In this document: piece by piece, positions 1 to 15,245 of the stretch
Position numbering within the stretch: position 1 is the first letter of the stretch
How the letters are laid out: every line of letters begins with the position of its first letter
Source: Onchocerca volvulus
Taxonomy: Eukaryota > Nematoda > Chromadorea > Rhabditida > Onchocercidae
Direction of reading: 5' to 3'
Assembly: GCA_000499405.2 (NCBI GenBank)
Contig: HG738140.1
Coordinates: forward strand, 1-64,000
DNA: 64,000 nucleotides
Made by a program: the position numbers and the translations under genes
The notes under the pieces: model-generated
The model's input: only the letters and a program-made list of their open reading frames with translations
What the model was told of the DNA's origin: nothing
The model's database searches: none

Positions 1-75
1 GCCTAAGCCTAAGCCTAAGCCTAAGCCTAAGCCTAAGCCTAAGCCTAAGCCTAAGCCTAAGCCTAAGCCTAAGCC
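1..75. repeat. telomere, (GCCTAA)n
   Basis: About 12 uninterrupted copies of GCCTAA, the complement of the nematode telomere unit TTAGGC. The C-rich strand is at the 5' end, as expected for a left chromosome end. The array stops abruptly at AAGCC and unique sequence follows. Confidence 0.97.
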
Positions 76-766
76 ATCGTCATCGTCGTTGTTGTTGTAC
101 CGTTATATAATTAGCGTGATGATTATTGCTATGCAAAAATTTTTAAGATGCTAGCTAGACATCAATGAAATCAGAAATGTGCAACAACATGGAAAAATGT
201 TAGTTTTTTTAATTTTTTGCATGTTGTTGAATGTTTTTTTTTGCATGGTATTTATTTCAGATTAAATGATTTCTTACCTATTTAAATATATTAGGAATAA
301 TTTAATGATCCATGTATTTTCTTCGGAATACTTTTGATATTTCTCTTTTTTTCAAATCATTCCTTCCATATCTACTCTTTATAATTTTCCATATATTCTT
401 AAACATCTTATCATTTTTTTTTCTCATATTCCTTTATTCCAATTTAATAAATTTAACATAAAAAATAAATTTAATGCATCAAATTTTCCTCATACTAATG
501 GAAACATTTTTTTCAACATATAATGATTTTTGGCAAATTCTATTGCTTAGGATTTTTGGCAAATTCTATTGCTTACAATTCCAATTTCAAATAGAAAGTT
601 CTTAATGTGTGTTGCATCTGATCACCATTAACCTGGTTTACTTCTCCATACGTTCATTTAGGTTAAAATGACATTTCCTGTTTGCTAATAAGCATTTTAA
701 AATTTTTATGAATAATAATATCAATATAAAGTTTACATCGGACGATATATCCTATATATTGCTAAA
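76..766. other. subtelomeric AT-rich DNA, no gene
   Basis: No convincing coding region. A GTCGTTGTTGTTGT run near 85-100, GTGCAACAA at about 179 and AATGTTAGTTTTTTT near 195-210 recall the SL-box repeat family seen at 14.5 and 30.8 kb, so this may be a decayed copy. A 25-bp unit beginning GATTTTTGGCAAATT is tandemly duplicated at 525-549 and 551-575. Confidence 0.5.
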
Positions 767-945
767 GGGGGGGGGTGGGGGGGGGGCTTACCCCCCCCGC
801 TATGAAAACATTCGTAATCGAAATATAAAAAAGAAATACTCATTTACTAAACTTTGCTATCATTCCCCCCACCCCCCAGCTATGAATACATTCGTAATCG
901 AAATATAAAAAAGAAATAATCATTTGCTGAACTTTGCTATTATTT
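767..945. repeat. G-run/C-run hairpin and 77-bp tandem duplication
   Basis: G9-T-G10 at 767-786 is followed by CTTA and C8, so the strand can fold into a G:C hairpin or a quadruplex. Next, a unit of about 77 bp (GCTATGAAxACATTCGTAAT and onward) occurs twice in tandem, the copies separated by a C-rich linker. Confidence 0.85.
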
Positions 946-1133
946 TTTTATAACCTATATTTCACAATTTTTCTTTTTATTAATGAAAAAATTGCTACAA
1001 GTTTTTTCATCAATCAATACAAGTATAAAAAAAAACCTTTGAATATAATCATTTCACACTTGATTTCTGTGATAAAAGAGATGATCAAATATTTATTAAA
1101 TCATTATCGATACAGTATTCACTTGAAGTAAAG

Positions 1134-1213
1134 ACCAACCAGAAATACGGAATATTTCATCAGTAATTTTATTACCAACCAGAAATACGGAATATTTCAT
1201 CAGTAATTTTATT
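1134..1213. repeat. 40-bp tandem duplication
   Basis: A 40-bp unit starting ACCAACCAGAAATACGG occurs twice head to tail with no visible differences, indicating a recent duplication. Confidence 0.9.
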
Positions 1214-2131
1214 AATTTTGCCTCTATGAGTCCCATTAGCCGAGTCGACCAATCTCAGATGGAATTCCTGTCACGTTTTCAACACATTGATGAGGAAAAA
1301 ATTACAGGAAAAATAATTTTTCTATTCCTTTCATATAATTTTCGAAGTAAAATTTTTTTCATTACAGCGGATCGTATGCTTCCAAGATCATATCAGCGAT
1401 ATGAGGAAGACTGAGAAGTAAGCAAGATTTTATAGTACATTTAAGGGGTTTTATTGCAAGGCCTATCCCAAACTCTTTATTTTTCCTTTAAAATTTCCTT
1501 TTAATCTATATTCATTTTATGTTTCTAAACCTTCTACATATTTTTTTCCTCATTTTCAGCGCGTTTTTTTTCTCTAATATCTTGCTTATTTTCAAGGGTG
1601 TTCTTCTCCCTGTCTTTCTCGCCTTCATTTTTCTTCTCTTCATTTTTCTTTTTGGCATCCTTATTTACAATTTCCCTCTTTCCTTTTTTTTCCCCTTCTT
1701 TCTCGTTATTTTCTTTTTTGTTATCTTTTTCTCTTCCCTTTACTTCCTCCACTTTCAATTTAGCAGTTTTCACTTCTTCGTTTCCTCTGCTCTGAAAAAA
1801 TTTCGAATTTTTCTCTTTGTATGATATTTCATCAAGTTACTATTAATAATACCTGAGATAAGCTTATTGTCTTTTGGATTTGTGGTAGGATGAGGGCCTG
1901 GCCAGGAGCACAAGCTACTTCTGGACAAGGCCGCATACAAGTTGGTCCCGGCGGGATGCGAAGCTGTTGAAACGTCACCTGGAATTTACATTTCTTCAGG
2001 GTTTACGGGAATGGTGGTGTTTAAAAATTTGTTGAAATTTATTCGATTAAACATGGAATAGATTATCGAAAGTCTATTAAGGCATCTTAACATTACAAAC
2101 TATTTGACACGCATATTTCCGAAAATTTATA
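1214..2131. other. subtelomeric region with weak exon candidates
   Basis: 1530-1800 is a strongly T/C-rich tract (A/G-rich on the minus strand, where it would read as a Lys/Glu-rich low-complexity peptide). A GC-richer stretch at 1887-1975 follows a TGTGGTAG acceptor-like site and reads as a short glycine-rich peptide ending at a stop. Another acceptor-like site near 1366 precedes a short readable segment. None can be assembled into a gene; they may be remnants. Confidence 0.3.
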
Positions 2132-4099
2132 TCAGTTATTAATTTGCAAAGATTTTAAGATGACCTGTAAGTCATCATCAATACAAACAACAGCTCCTGC
2201 GTTATTGAATTGTCCGGCATAATTTGGAGCAGAAAATATTGTAATTAACTTTTTGCCTACCATCAATTCATATCCATCTTGCACGACCTAAAAACTTTCT
2301 TCACCATCTTTAAGAAAAATTTCTATAGGATATGTTAATTGAGATATTTTATCTAAAAACAGTCCTTAAATTCAAATAATATAAAATTTATGTTATTGAA
2401 CTTTGTATCCTCTAATCTTAAATACAATAGCTATAAAGGTGGATGTTACTTTTTTTTAAAACTTAAAAACAGTAGCTGCATATCCCCCCTATATTCAAAT
2501 AATAGAAATTTTATATTACCTGATGAGCTCTAATGATAAGATCAATTTTTAGCAATTTGCATGCGGAAAGCAAGACACCTTTACCAAATGAATAACTGAG
2601 ACCGCGTGGAGAATAAAACCATCCATCTCCTTTATTTGTCGGATCTGACCAAATCAAATCGATCAATAATCCACGATCCTGCAGTGTGATTTAAGTTATG
2701 TATTAAGTTAATAAGTAATACATGTAATGTCGAACATATTGCAAACATTACAAATGCATTAATAACTCTCAACTGGACACTTACCAACGGTTCGCAAGGA
2801 CGTTTAATTTGGCGGATTTGCTCGAGATTGGTAAGGTGCGGTGATAAGCCACCATGCATGCAAAGAACACGTTTAGAGATGAGCCCAGCCATAGGCATAC
2901 GATTGAAAAATGACTGGAAATCCCACCATAAACCAACACTGAAGTGTTTAATTTTATTGTTTTAGATGTTTATGAAATTTTTGATGCAAATTACCTACTT
3001 CTTTACGTATGAATTGTCTGAGAATATTCGCAATTTAAGCCATTAAATGGCTCACTTATATTTCAGCGCGCATTCATTATAAAAGCCATATATGCGGTTT
3101 ACTGCTGGGGTCTCGTGATTTCCTCGAAGCAGATAAATGCGATCTCGATATTTCACTTTCAAACATAGTAAATAAATTATTGTTTCAATGGACTGCGGCC
3201 CACGATCAACATAGTCCCCCAAGAAAATCATCTTGACATCTGGCACCTTGCCGATCACTCCAAATAATTTATGCATATCCTGTATTGTATTTTAAATTAC
3301 GGTTAAATTTAAGATTCAGACGTTTCAAAATGTTAGATCATAATAAATGAGTGATCAGCAGAAGATTACTTCGATTTCTTGAATAGAATTCTTTTAATTT
3401 CTCTTTCTTTCAATCCTTAAAATATAATTTATCTCTATAAAATCACGGAAATACAAGATATTAATATTATTCTGAACTTTATAACATAAACATATGTCTG
3501 TCCCATTGCTTAGAATAATTTGAATAATTTGGAAATGCAAAGGTCATCAAGTTTCCGTACTTCATACTGGCCATGAATATCTCCAACAACCTTGATTGGC
3601 ACTTCAACTTCAACCAACGTACCGTCCTCCATTATAATTCGCGTAGCCGTAGACATTAATGCTAATATTTCTTCCAATGTTATTTTTTGATTCATTTGAA
3701 TTCCCTAAAGATTTTTGATTTCGTTCCACTGAGACTCCCAGGTAGTGTCTGCACAACAATAACTTAAAAAAGCGAATTTTCTGGTTTTGAAAGTCGCTAA
3801 TTCTTATAGATAATAAGCGAAATATTACTGCAAAAATATGGTATCAAATAGAATAGAATAAGGCGAACAAAAGAAGCCGAATGAAAATATTTAAAAAAAT
3901 GTCCACATTATGTGCCAAAGTACTACTCATTCTCATGTTTAAGATGTGCAGGCTAATAACTCTTTTAGTCAAAACATGACCGTAAGAGAACGAAAGACTC
4001 AATCTGATCACGGCAAATTGAATTTACTTTTTTGGTACCCATTTCTTCAAGCACAGATATCATTTTATCTAGCGTTTCTGTTGCAACATCTGCAGCCAT
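2132..4099 (-). CDS. PP1-like serine/threonine protein phosphatase catalytic subunit
   Basis: Metal-dependent Ser/Thr phosphatase of the PPP family, closest in layout to PP1. Six exons on the minus strand with GT/AG ends: 4028-4099, 3561-3704, 3056-3279, 2785-2938, 2520-2678 and 2132-2287. They join in frame to 302 residues, the usual size of a PP1 catalytic core. All metal-site motifs are present: GDIHGQ (about 65), GDYVDRG (93), RGNHE (124), HGG (His about 175), RAHQ (248) and SAPNY (270), so it is predicted active. Differences from canonical PP1: the loop reads NYAGQF where PP1 has NYCGEF (the toxin-binding cysteine becomes alanine), and the C-terminal tail is very short. This resembles the expanded divergent PP1-like families of nematodes, often sperm-associated (inference). 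The first exon is the least certain part; a second ATG lies directly upstream at 4100-4102. Confidence 0.88.
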
Positions 4100-4102
4100 C
4101 AT

Positions 4103-5636
4103 TCAATTTCAGTTCTCTTCGCAGTAGTTTCAACCAATATACGAAAAAGAAATTATTCTGAACCAATAAATGTTTTATTTTAACTGATAGTAATCTATCG
4201 AAAATACAAGACGAAGACAGCAAAATATGCTGCCGACTGCTAATATCAGATGATAAAATAAACTAATGAACTTTAGAATCATTTCTATCTGTTTTATTCT
4301 TCTTGGAAATTAATCCAACTTTTTAATTTCCAATTTACATAACTTTTCAAAATGAGCAGATGAACTTTATTTTACCTAATAAAATTCGCATGATTTTTTC
4401 TTTTACATAATCTTTCAAAATGAATAGATGAATTCAGGAAAACGAAAGAAAACGAAATGAGCATATTTTGACATGAGCTGGACATTCATTTTTGTAGTTA
4501 ATTTAACATTTATACGTGCCGCCATAAAGTGGAGTATTTCAGCTTTATATTTTTTTAACAGCAAAAGCGAATATAGTACAACCCATCAGTTATCTACATT
4601 GATGTCATCTTTCTGCTTTTTATATCACTGATACAAGTAAATAATATCGTGATTTATTGATACAGTGGTAATAAACGAAAAAAAAAAAAGCATTCGCGTG
4701 TTTGCTTGATTGTTCACTTCTTTAAATATGTAATGGTTTGCTTAATTAAAGAAGAAAAAGGTATTTACGAATTGCATGATTTTTACGCACATTTCCTTAG
4801 CTTTATAAAACTGTATTAAAGTATACAATGATTCATGAAAGAAGTGTTTATATTTTACATGTTTTTTTTAATAATTTGTAAATTTATGATGAAATATGCA
4901 ATGATGTATGAAATAAACGAAAAAAAAAGTATGCGTGTTACCTGTGTTACCTGATTTTTTATAATTGTTATTCTTAGGATTGCATAGTATTTAAAACTAA
5001 ATGGATAACGTATTTTCTCTTTTTTCTTTTTTTCATTATATTTAAATTATTGCGATATTACTAATTTATTTTGAAATTAAATATTTAAAACAAAAATTCA
5101 ATATCATATTTTGTCGGAATATCATGAGAAGAGCAAATAGGTTATGTCTTAATAAATTATATTTGAAATTATAAAAGTAGGATTCTGTAGGATTTGCATT
5201 TAGTTACACAAATATTCCACTAAAAGATATTAAGTCGTGTCAATATAAATTAATGATAATAATTATGAGAAAATTATTTTTATTTGATTCTAAAATTTTA
5301 CTATCTGATAAACATTCTCTACTTTCTTTTGCAATATGAGAGCTTTGAAATACATGAAGATTTATCGTTAAAATTTCAATTTAAACGAAATTATTGAGTT
5401 TTTTGTAACTTTTACAAATCTCCGGTTTGTATGATGATGAAAATTGTGCTGAAGGAACTTTCATAAAAATTTTTTATTTTTTGTTTGATTTTTTCGAATA
5501 TACTTGGTCCAACAAACAAAAGCTTTCTATAAACATGAATAAAAATACTTAAATACATATTGTAAAAAGCTACAGTATAAATTAATTCAGCACCCCAGTG
5601 AAGAGCACTAAGCACGCTAAGTTCTAATCATATATA
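4103..5636. other. intergenic, no gene seen
   Basis: AT-rich DNA with frequent stops in all frames and no recognisable domain, RNA gene or repeat. Confidence 0.5.
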
Positions 5637-5700
5637 TAACTAGCTGGACCCGGCCAGCTCCGCGTGGCCGATCCAGCTAATCTACGGGGATCCGTCGACA
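5637..5700. repeat. dispersed repeat family A, fragment
   Basis: Carries the GC-rich core AGCTGGACCCGGCCAGC and GTGGCCGATCCAGC, shared in variant form with copies near 17.84, 47.07-47.14 and 53.12 kb. Family identity unknown; it directly abuts the BEL/Pao relic. Confidence 0.55.
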
Positions 5701-5715
5701 AAGCATATGAAGCGA

Positions 5716-6090
5716 TTAATTATTTATTTTAGAGTCTTTCCACGGCCAACACACCTGGTATCGCCCATCGAGATTAATAATTGTCTGTTTAAAGTGATTC
5801 ATTGCTTGTTCGTCATCGTTATCTGTGGGGGATTCTCGTATGTCGATCATTTCCAATTTCCAGAAATTTTCTAAATCCAAATTTGGATTTGTACATACTG
5901 AGCATATTATAGGTGAAGGGTGACTTTTGGAATTGCAAAGTCTATCGATATAACCGCTTCCTACTATCATGGGACCCACTTTTGATTGTAGCAAAGTATG
6001 CCCACGATGTAATTTCCGTTTATCTTGCAGATCGATAAACTTGAAAAAAAAATCGGCAGAGTCATTATAGATGATTTTATATGCGGTGCT
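5716..6090 (-). mobile_element. BEL/Pao retrotransposon polyprotein relic
   Basis: An open minus-strand frame of about 120 codons resembles the region between the aspartic protease and reverse transcriptase of BEL/Pao elements. Visible hallmarks are LLQSKVGPMIVGSGY (family pattern: x-SxLGPIISG), ENFWKLE, NDDEQAMNHFKQTI and DGRYQVCWPWK, in the order found in that family. No reverse transcriptase, integrase or LTRs flank it, so it is a truncated fragment. The reading frame has no internal stop. It ends at 5716 next to a family A repeat. A captured fragment is possible but there is no evidence of expression. Confidence 0.8.
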
Positions 6091-10433
<4,343 letters not shown>

Positions 10434-10629
10434 GTGGAATAGAACTGAAATAATTTTCTCTTTGCCTTCTCTCTCTTCAGTGATTTATTTCAGTCCATTT
10501 CATTTGCTGAATTCTTTAAGCCATTCATCCATTCGTATTTCATAAATTTTTTAAATAGAAACTCAAATTGGCAAGCGACTTCCGCACATACAGACAAGGG
10601 CAATGTGCTGATACTTCTTGAAAAAAATA

Positions 10630-10930
10630 TATAATTATTAGCTGTATCCGACCACGCTGAGCATTGCTGGGTACTGCTAGTCTTTCTAAATAAAAATGCA
10701 AGTATTCCTTTGTTCAAAATCATAAATCTTGGAAATTTCTTAAACAGACGCCTTACCTATACTAGTCCAAAATCTAAGATCTCCGAAAGTTCTCACCTAT
10801 TGCTCTGAAATTTCGATACAACGCTGCATTCGAACATGCACATTGTTTTTATATACTTTTTATATGCACGCGTTGCTGTAGTCTGGTAAGCGGAAAAGAA
10901 AGTCTGGTAAGCGGAAAAGAAAAAGAGAAA
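10630..10930 (+). repeat. dispersed repeat family A
   Basis: Contains ATCTCCGAAAGTTCTCACC, then a GATACAACGCTGCATTCGAA block and TTTTTATATACTTTTTATAT. The same ordered blocks recur at 53.11-53.28 kb and, inverted, at 46.87-47.14 kb. At its right end a 20-bp unit containing AGTCTGGTAAGCGGAAAAG is tandemly duplicated (about 10880-10920). Confidence 0.75.
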
Positions 10931-11112
10931 GCGCGCGTTTTCGAATGTATTTAATTTCACAATGCTTGTGGGTATACAATATTTTCAGTTGTTCCATTAT
11001 CTGTTTAGATATAGAGCTTATTTAGTTTGTCGACTCTAGAACACATAACATATGATTGTCCATGTTGGAAGCAATCCGTCTCTAGATACAATTCTAAAGA
11101 TTGATCCTGAGT

Positions 11113-11169
11113 CGGTGATTGCAAACGTCAGTCNNNNNNNNNNNNNNNCGGTGATTGCAAACGTCAGTC
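11113..11169. other. assembly gap (15 N) between identical 21-bp flanks
   Basis: Fifteen N at 11134-11148. The 21 bases before the gap (11113-11133) and the 21 after it (11149-11169) are identical, so the gap probably reflects contig ends that should have been merged, or an unresolved tandem repeat. Confidence 0.95.
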
Positions 11170-12104
11170 GATTTGGCAATTGTAATCTCTTAAAGGAATC
11201 AGAGGGATGCGAGGAATAAGGACATTTTAATCCTCTGAAAGACCTGTCAAGATTGTTTCTATGACTCTGTTCATTAATTTTTCTACTAAAAGCCGCGCAC
11301 CGTTGCAAAGTTTTGACTGGCTGATATTCCACAACATGATAATTGGCAAGTCAATTTTCAATTGCAGTTTGTGCAATGGATCCCTGAAAAATCAAGTGAA
11401 TTCAAAATTCTACTGGATAATTAACCGCTTCGTATGTCCTATCGACGGACTTTTATGTGACTGCCTCACTTTGAATGTTAAACTGAAGAATATTGTTGAG
11501 TTCGTAGACGTCTTTATTATTGTCAGCAAGAAAAAGCTTAACTAAAATAAACTCGTTCAGCCAATCGTGATTCTTATAATTGGTTTGAATAATGAAAATA
11601 CTTTTTCAATCAATTCTTCTTTTGCTATCACTAAATTGCAAAAAGTATGAGACAATGAAATTTGTCCTGAGATCAGTTCAACCGGCATATTTCCCCAATT
11701 TCCAGCGGTTTTTGTGAGAATATATCAGCTGATCGATTGTTTTGCAGTTGGACACTTACTAACATCTTTATGTGTCGCTTCTGTTTTTAATATCAAAAGC
11801 AAATATATCACAATTCACCAGTTATTTACTTCCATGTCATCTTTCTGCATTTTTACAGTTGCTAATTTACCATCTTTTCTGCTGATTTTTTTTTCTATAT
11901 AAAGGATATCCATCTTAACTGAGTTGAACATTAATGCTCGAAGATATCGCTTAGAGTATTTTCCGTTTGAAATGCATGGTAAAATTGGATTCAGGTACGA
12001 CTTGTAATTTTGACACCTGCCTTTAGAGCTTCGTGTTTAATTCCTTGTGTTATATGAATTGCAAGAAGCTATATGGTAGACAATGTTCCATATGGAGGTG
12101 GAGC
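11170..12104. other. intergenic with one signal-peptide-like ORF
   Basis: An ATG near 11591 begins a 42-codon frame with a hydrophobic start (MKILFQSILLLLSLN), which could be the first exon of a secreted protein, but no partner exon was found. Nothing else is supportable here. Confidence 0.25.
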
Positions 12105-12236
12105 AGAATTACATCTGGAATAAGAAGAATCGAAGCTTTAATTGGCCAAGATGCAATTAATTATGTAAGTAATAAGGAAATTAACTTTAAAATAGTTGCA
12201 AAATCCACAAAAGCTGATTTGCAACTTTTTGGGGGG
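12105..12236 (+). pseudogene. alaS: bacterial-type alanyl-tRNA synthetase fragment, probable Wolbachia insertion
   Basis: About 44 codons match the segment after the AlaRS editing domain: SGIRRIEALIGQDAINYV is close to the family pattern SGxRRIEAxTGxxAxxYx of bacterial enzymes, followed by a lysine-rich stretch ending near LQLFGG and a stop. The upstream CxGGTH zinc motif is missing and the frame before it is scrambled. Nothing of the other roughly 800 residues of AlaRS is present, so it is non-functional. AT-rich codon use and the sequence style suggest a rickettsial source such as Wolbachia, consistent with the sucA fossil at 18.8 kb. A degenerate mitochondrial AlaRS copy is the alternative. 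Confidence 0.6.
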
Positions 12237-12528
12237 TAAAAATTCGCTGTTTCAGTCGATACGGCGCTTATTGAATTGATTCTTGAAAAGCAGTTTACCA
12301 ACTAATGATAGCAAAATAATTTGGTATATCCGCGAAAACAGGAGCTTTTTATCTAGTTTCCTAATTAAAAAGATAATTCTCTGATAAAAAAAAAAAAAAG
12401 AAAGAATCGTTTAAAACAAAAAAGTTCTTATAGGTTATAGTGATATAACCGTCTTGCACACTTATCCGCAACTAAATATAACTAACAAACATTTCATGGC
12501 ACTATGTTGGAAATATTAGTAATATTAC

Positions 12529-12684
12529 TAGGTCTTGTATCATATTATTCGTTACAACTTCATACAAATCCTTATCGGCATCGGAATCAGGTATTTCAGT
12601 GCATACTACATCATCGATTTCATTCAAACCTGTCACAGATGTGATAGGTAGAAAAAAAAAGTAGATATAACACAAAAACTTCAT
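12529..12684 (-). CDS. hypothetical secreted protein, first exon only
   Basis: ATG at 12684 begins a clear signal-peptide-like stretch (MKFLCYIYFFFLPITSVTG), then an acidic segment (ETPDSDAD-like, with one cysteine), ending at a GTAATA donor after 52 codons. No following exon could be assigned. It may be the N-terminus of a secreted or membrane protein, or chance. Confidence 0.3.
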
Positions 12685-12831
12685 GGAATGTGTCGCCGTT
12701 CTTCTTAGCCGTGACAATGACAAGGATTCTTGTTTTTTATCACGCTGTTATCGAAACTTTGCGGTATTTCAAACTTGAGTAATTAAACCTTTATTACAAA
12801 AATTTGGATAAAACAATAACGTATGCAACAA

Positions 12832-13158
12832 TTACCAGTTAATTATGTCAATAAAAGAATTTAAATGGCGACTTATCAATATGAAAAAAGGAGATAACGA
12901 ATAAGAGGAAACTTCAAATATTTGAGACGGAGCATCCAACTGCATTTGTTGATAGTCTTCATTTAAAATGATCCATAAGGAAGCGTCTCCGTAGCATAAG
13001 CAAACTTTTCTTTTTTCAACAGCATAAAACAAAGGGTTAAAGCTGTTTGACAAAGCCATAAAACATGCAAAAAAAAGAAAAAAATAAAGAATGTAACATG
13101 CACATTTATGCAAAATAGGACAACTTTTTTTTTTTGATCTGCTTGTAGTTGGTGTCAT
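12832..13158 (-). pseudogene. possible GPCR transmembrane-7 fragment
   Basis: The minus-strand frame has a hydrophobic helix followed by ALSNSFNPLFYAVEK, which matches the NPxxY signature that closes helix 7 in rhodopsin-like receptors. No preceding helices were found upstream. The DNA encoding this motif is duplicated at 15.7 kb. This may be a receptor pseudogene or a chance match. Confidence 0.35.
13014..13067. repeat. about 50-bp block repeated at 15712-15765
   Basis: TTCAACAGCATAAAACAAAG and the following bases up to CCATAAAAC are shared with 15.71-15.77 kb, with a single visible difference. It overlaps the NPxxY-like segment. Divergence starts sharply at both ends. Confidence 0.85.
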
Positions 13159-13258
13159 ATAGATTGTATAACGATTGACACGCCACTATTCTTGATTGGA
13201 AAAAAAATTGCACCCACAAAAAATTACAAATGTCACGTAGAAAAGGCAGTAATTGGTT

Positions 13259-13281
13259 GCTAAGGCTTAGGCTTAGACTTA
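13259..13281. repeat. short interstitial telomere-like repeat
   Basis: Reads as about three degenerate TTAGGC-type units (TAAGGC, TTAGGC, TTAGAC). The orientation is opposite to the window-end telomere array. It could be a healed break or chance in AT-rich DNA. Confidence 0.5.
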
Positions 13282-14545
13282 AAGTAATTTGATTAAACCT
13301 CACTACTTTTTGCATCTGGGTTCTTAGATTGCTATAATCAAAAATGATTTTTGCATTAAATGAATTATTTTCAAAAAAAAAAAAGTAAAACTATAAGATG
13401 CGACTTTTTTTTGCAAAAAATTATAATATCATTTTGTGAAAAATAATTATGCATTATTTTTTTCATATAAACATTTCTTTGATTGTAATAGTCTGATTCG
13501 GTTGAAAAATTCATTTACGAAATAATTGACAACAAGCAATTCCAAATTTATCTTTCATTTTCATTCACCAATTTTAAAAGTTCTTTTCACATATGCGATC
13601 TCGATGTCTCTTTTTTTCCATATAAATATTCATCATCTTTATTGATAATAAATTTGTAATCAATGATTACTTTTGACTAGAGCTAGAATATTACACAGAA
13701 GATTAACGGGTGTATGTGCAGTAAACTTTGTTCAGTAATTAAAAGGACACGTCTTTAAATTATCAAGAAAACTAAACACTTTACAAAAAACTATTTCAAA
13801 ATTTATCAGACATTTTCCCACAAGCATAAAATACTCAAATTTGGTTAAAAAAAATTTTTTTTGAAAAAATTTTATGCATATTATCCATCATTTCATACGA
13901 AATAATGGATACATTGAATTACCGGTCTAACACGTACAAGAAAGAAGAAAAAATTGAACAATTAATCTTTAGCATAACATTTCGTCTTCTGATTCAGGTA
14001 ATGATGCTGCTGCTGTTGTGCTATTTGTAATAAATTTCATTCACGCTTGTTTTATGTCTCAGATTTTGTCAAGTCAAATTCGATTGAAAGATTTGTTTTT
14101 TTAGTATTGAAATGACTGTTGTTTCATTCTTACCAATTTTTTAACCATTTCAATCTCCAATTTTAACGTGTTTGAATTTTATCCAACATTCAATTTTATC
14201 CCCTTGTTACTACTACGCATTATACAATTTTTGATGGGAAATTTTTTCAAAGAGATGATTTTTATAGATTTATAGTATCGCTTTTGTTGGATTTGTGGAT
14301 TTTTCAAGTGGTCATTTTTAACAATTGATTAAAGTTACTCGATAAATGATTTATTTTTTTTCATTTTCTGTCTATTATTATAATGCAAACATTCATTAAT
14401 CATCATTAAACGTAAATTTTTAACAAAGTGCTCAATTTTTTTTTTTTTTTTTTTTTTTTAAATCATACTACACTACATTTCCGAAACAAATGATAAGCCA
14501 ATTATGAGACTGTTTGGTAAGGTTATTACGTAATCGTTATTCAAA
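13282..14545. other. intergenic, no gene seen
   Basis: Very AT-rich with homopolymer runs, including a T tract of about 20 at 14440; no feature supported. Confidence 0.45.
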
Positions 14546-15245
14546 AATTCATTATGGAAAATGGTGAATAGATTGAAGGAAGAATAAAGCCGTGCACTTG
14601 TAACAATTGATTGACTGTATTACTGCAACTTGTAAAGGAATTAATTTGCATACGCTGATACCGTTCTATCATAAAAATGTAAAGGAGGAGCACACATGTA
14701 AGAACGTCATTTTTTTTTTTTATATTGATCAATGTTGATAAATGTAGGTCATGGCAAAAATATTTTATCGTCATAAATGACATAAGACGATCACTCATGT
14801 GCAAATAATGCCGCCTTATTATAGATCGAAATCTATCATGATCATCTCTATATAAATGAGCATAATCCTCAGTATAGCTTCATTGTTATGAATTTTTTTG
14901 ATCGAGGTGGGTTGGTTGGTAGGTTAGGATGGTTAGTATTATTAATTATTTTATTGAGATCAATGGGATTGTTGATATAAATGTCATTGTAATGTTCGTT
15001 GTTGTTGTTGTTCTCGTTGTCGTTTTATGAACGTTTCGTGATAAAAAGTTTAAATAACCAATTTTAAGGTGCAACAAATGAAACATAGCAGCACAAAAAA
15101 TGTTAGTTTTTTTTAAAAATTTGGTTTTTTTTTTCTAAACGTTTGTTTGTTTTTTCAAAAAAAAATTTTAATTTTTAATTTATTGATTGTCATGATCTCT
15201 TTAATTATTCATATTGATATTTATTAAATCAATCTTTCCATATCC
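14546..15245 (+). repeat. dispersed repeat family B (SL-like box), copy 1
   Basis: About 700 bp alignable to 30849-31645. Shared blocks in order: AATAAAGCCGTGCACTTGTA, a T tract, TTTATCGTCATAAATGACAT, CTATCATGATC, ATATAAATGAGCATAATCCT, a GT-rich segment with GGTAGGTT, a GTTGTTGTT run, CGTTTCGTGATAAAA, an SL1-like box (17/22), then GTGCAACAAAT and poly-T/A. Neither copy contains a protein-coding frame. Confidence 0.85.

Noticed and set aside
1598..1795. Phe/Ser-rich plus-strand ORF
   Set aside because: Product of a homopyrimidine tract; low complexity on both strands.
5683..5700. BamHI/SalI-like polylinker string (GGGGATCCGTCGAC), and GTCGACTCTAGA at about 11028
   Set aside because: Too short to call vector contamination, and the first lies within or beside a dispersed repeat; nothing vector-like continues around either.
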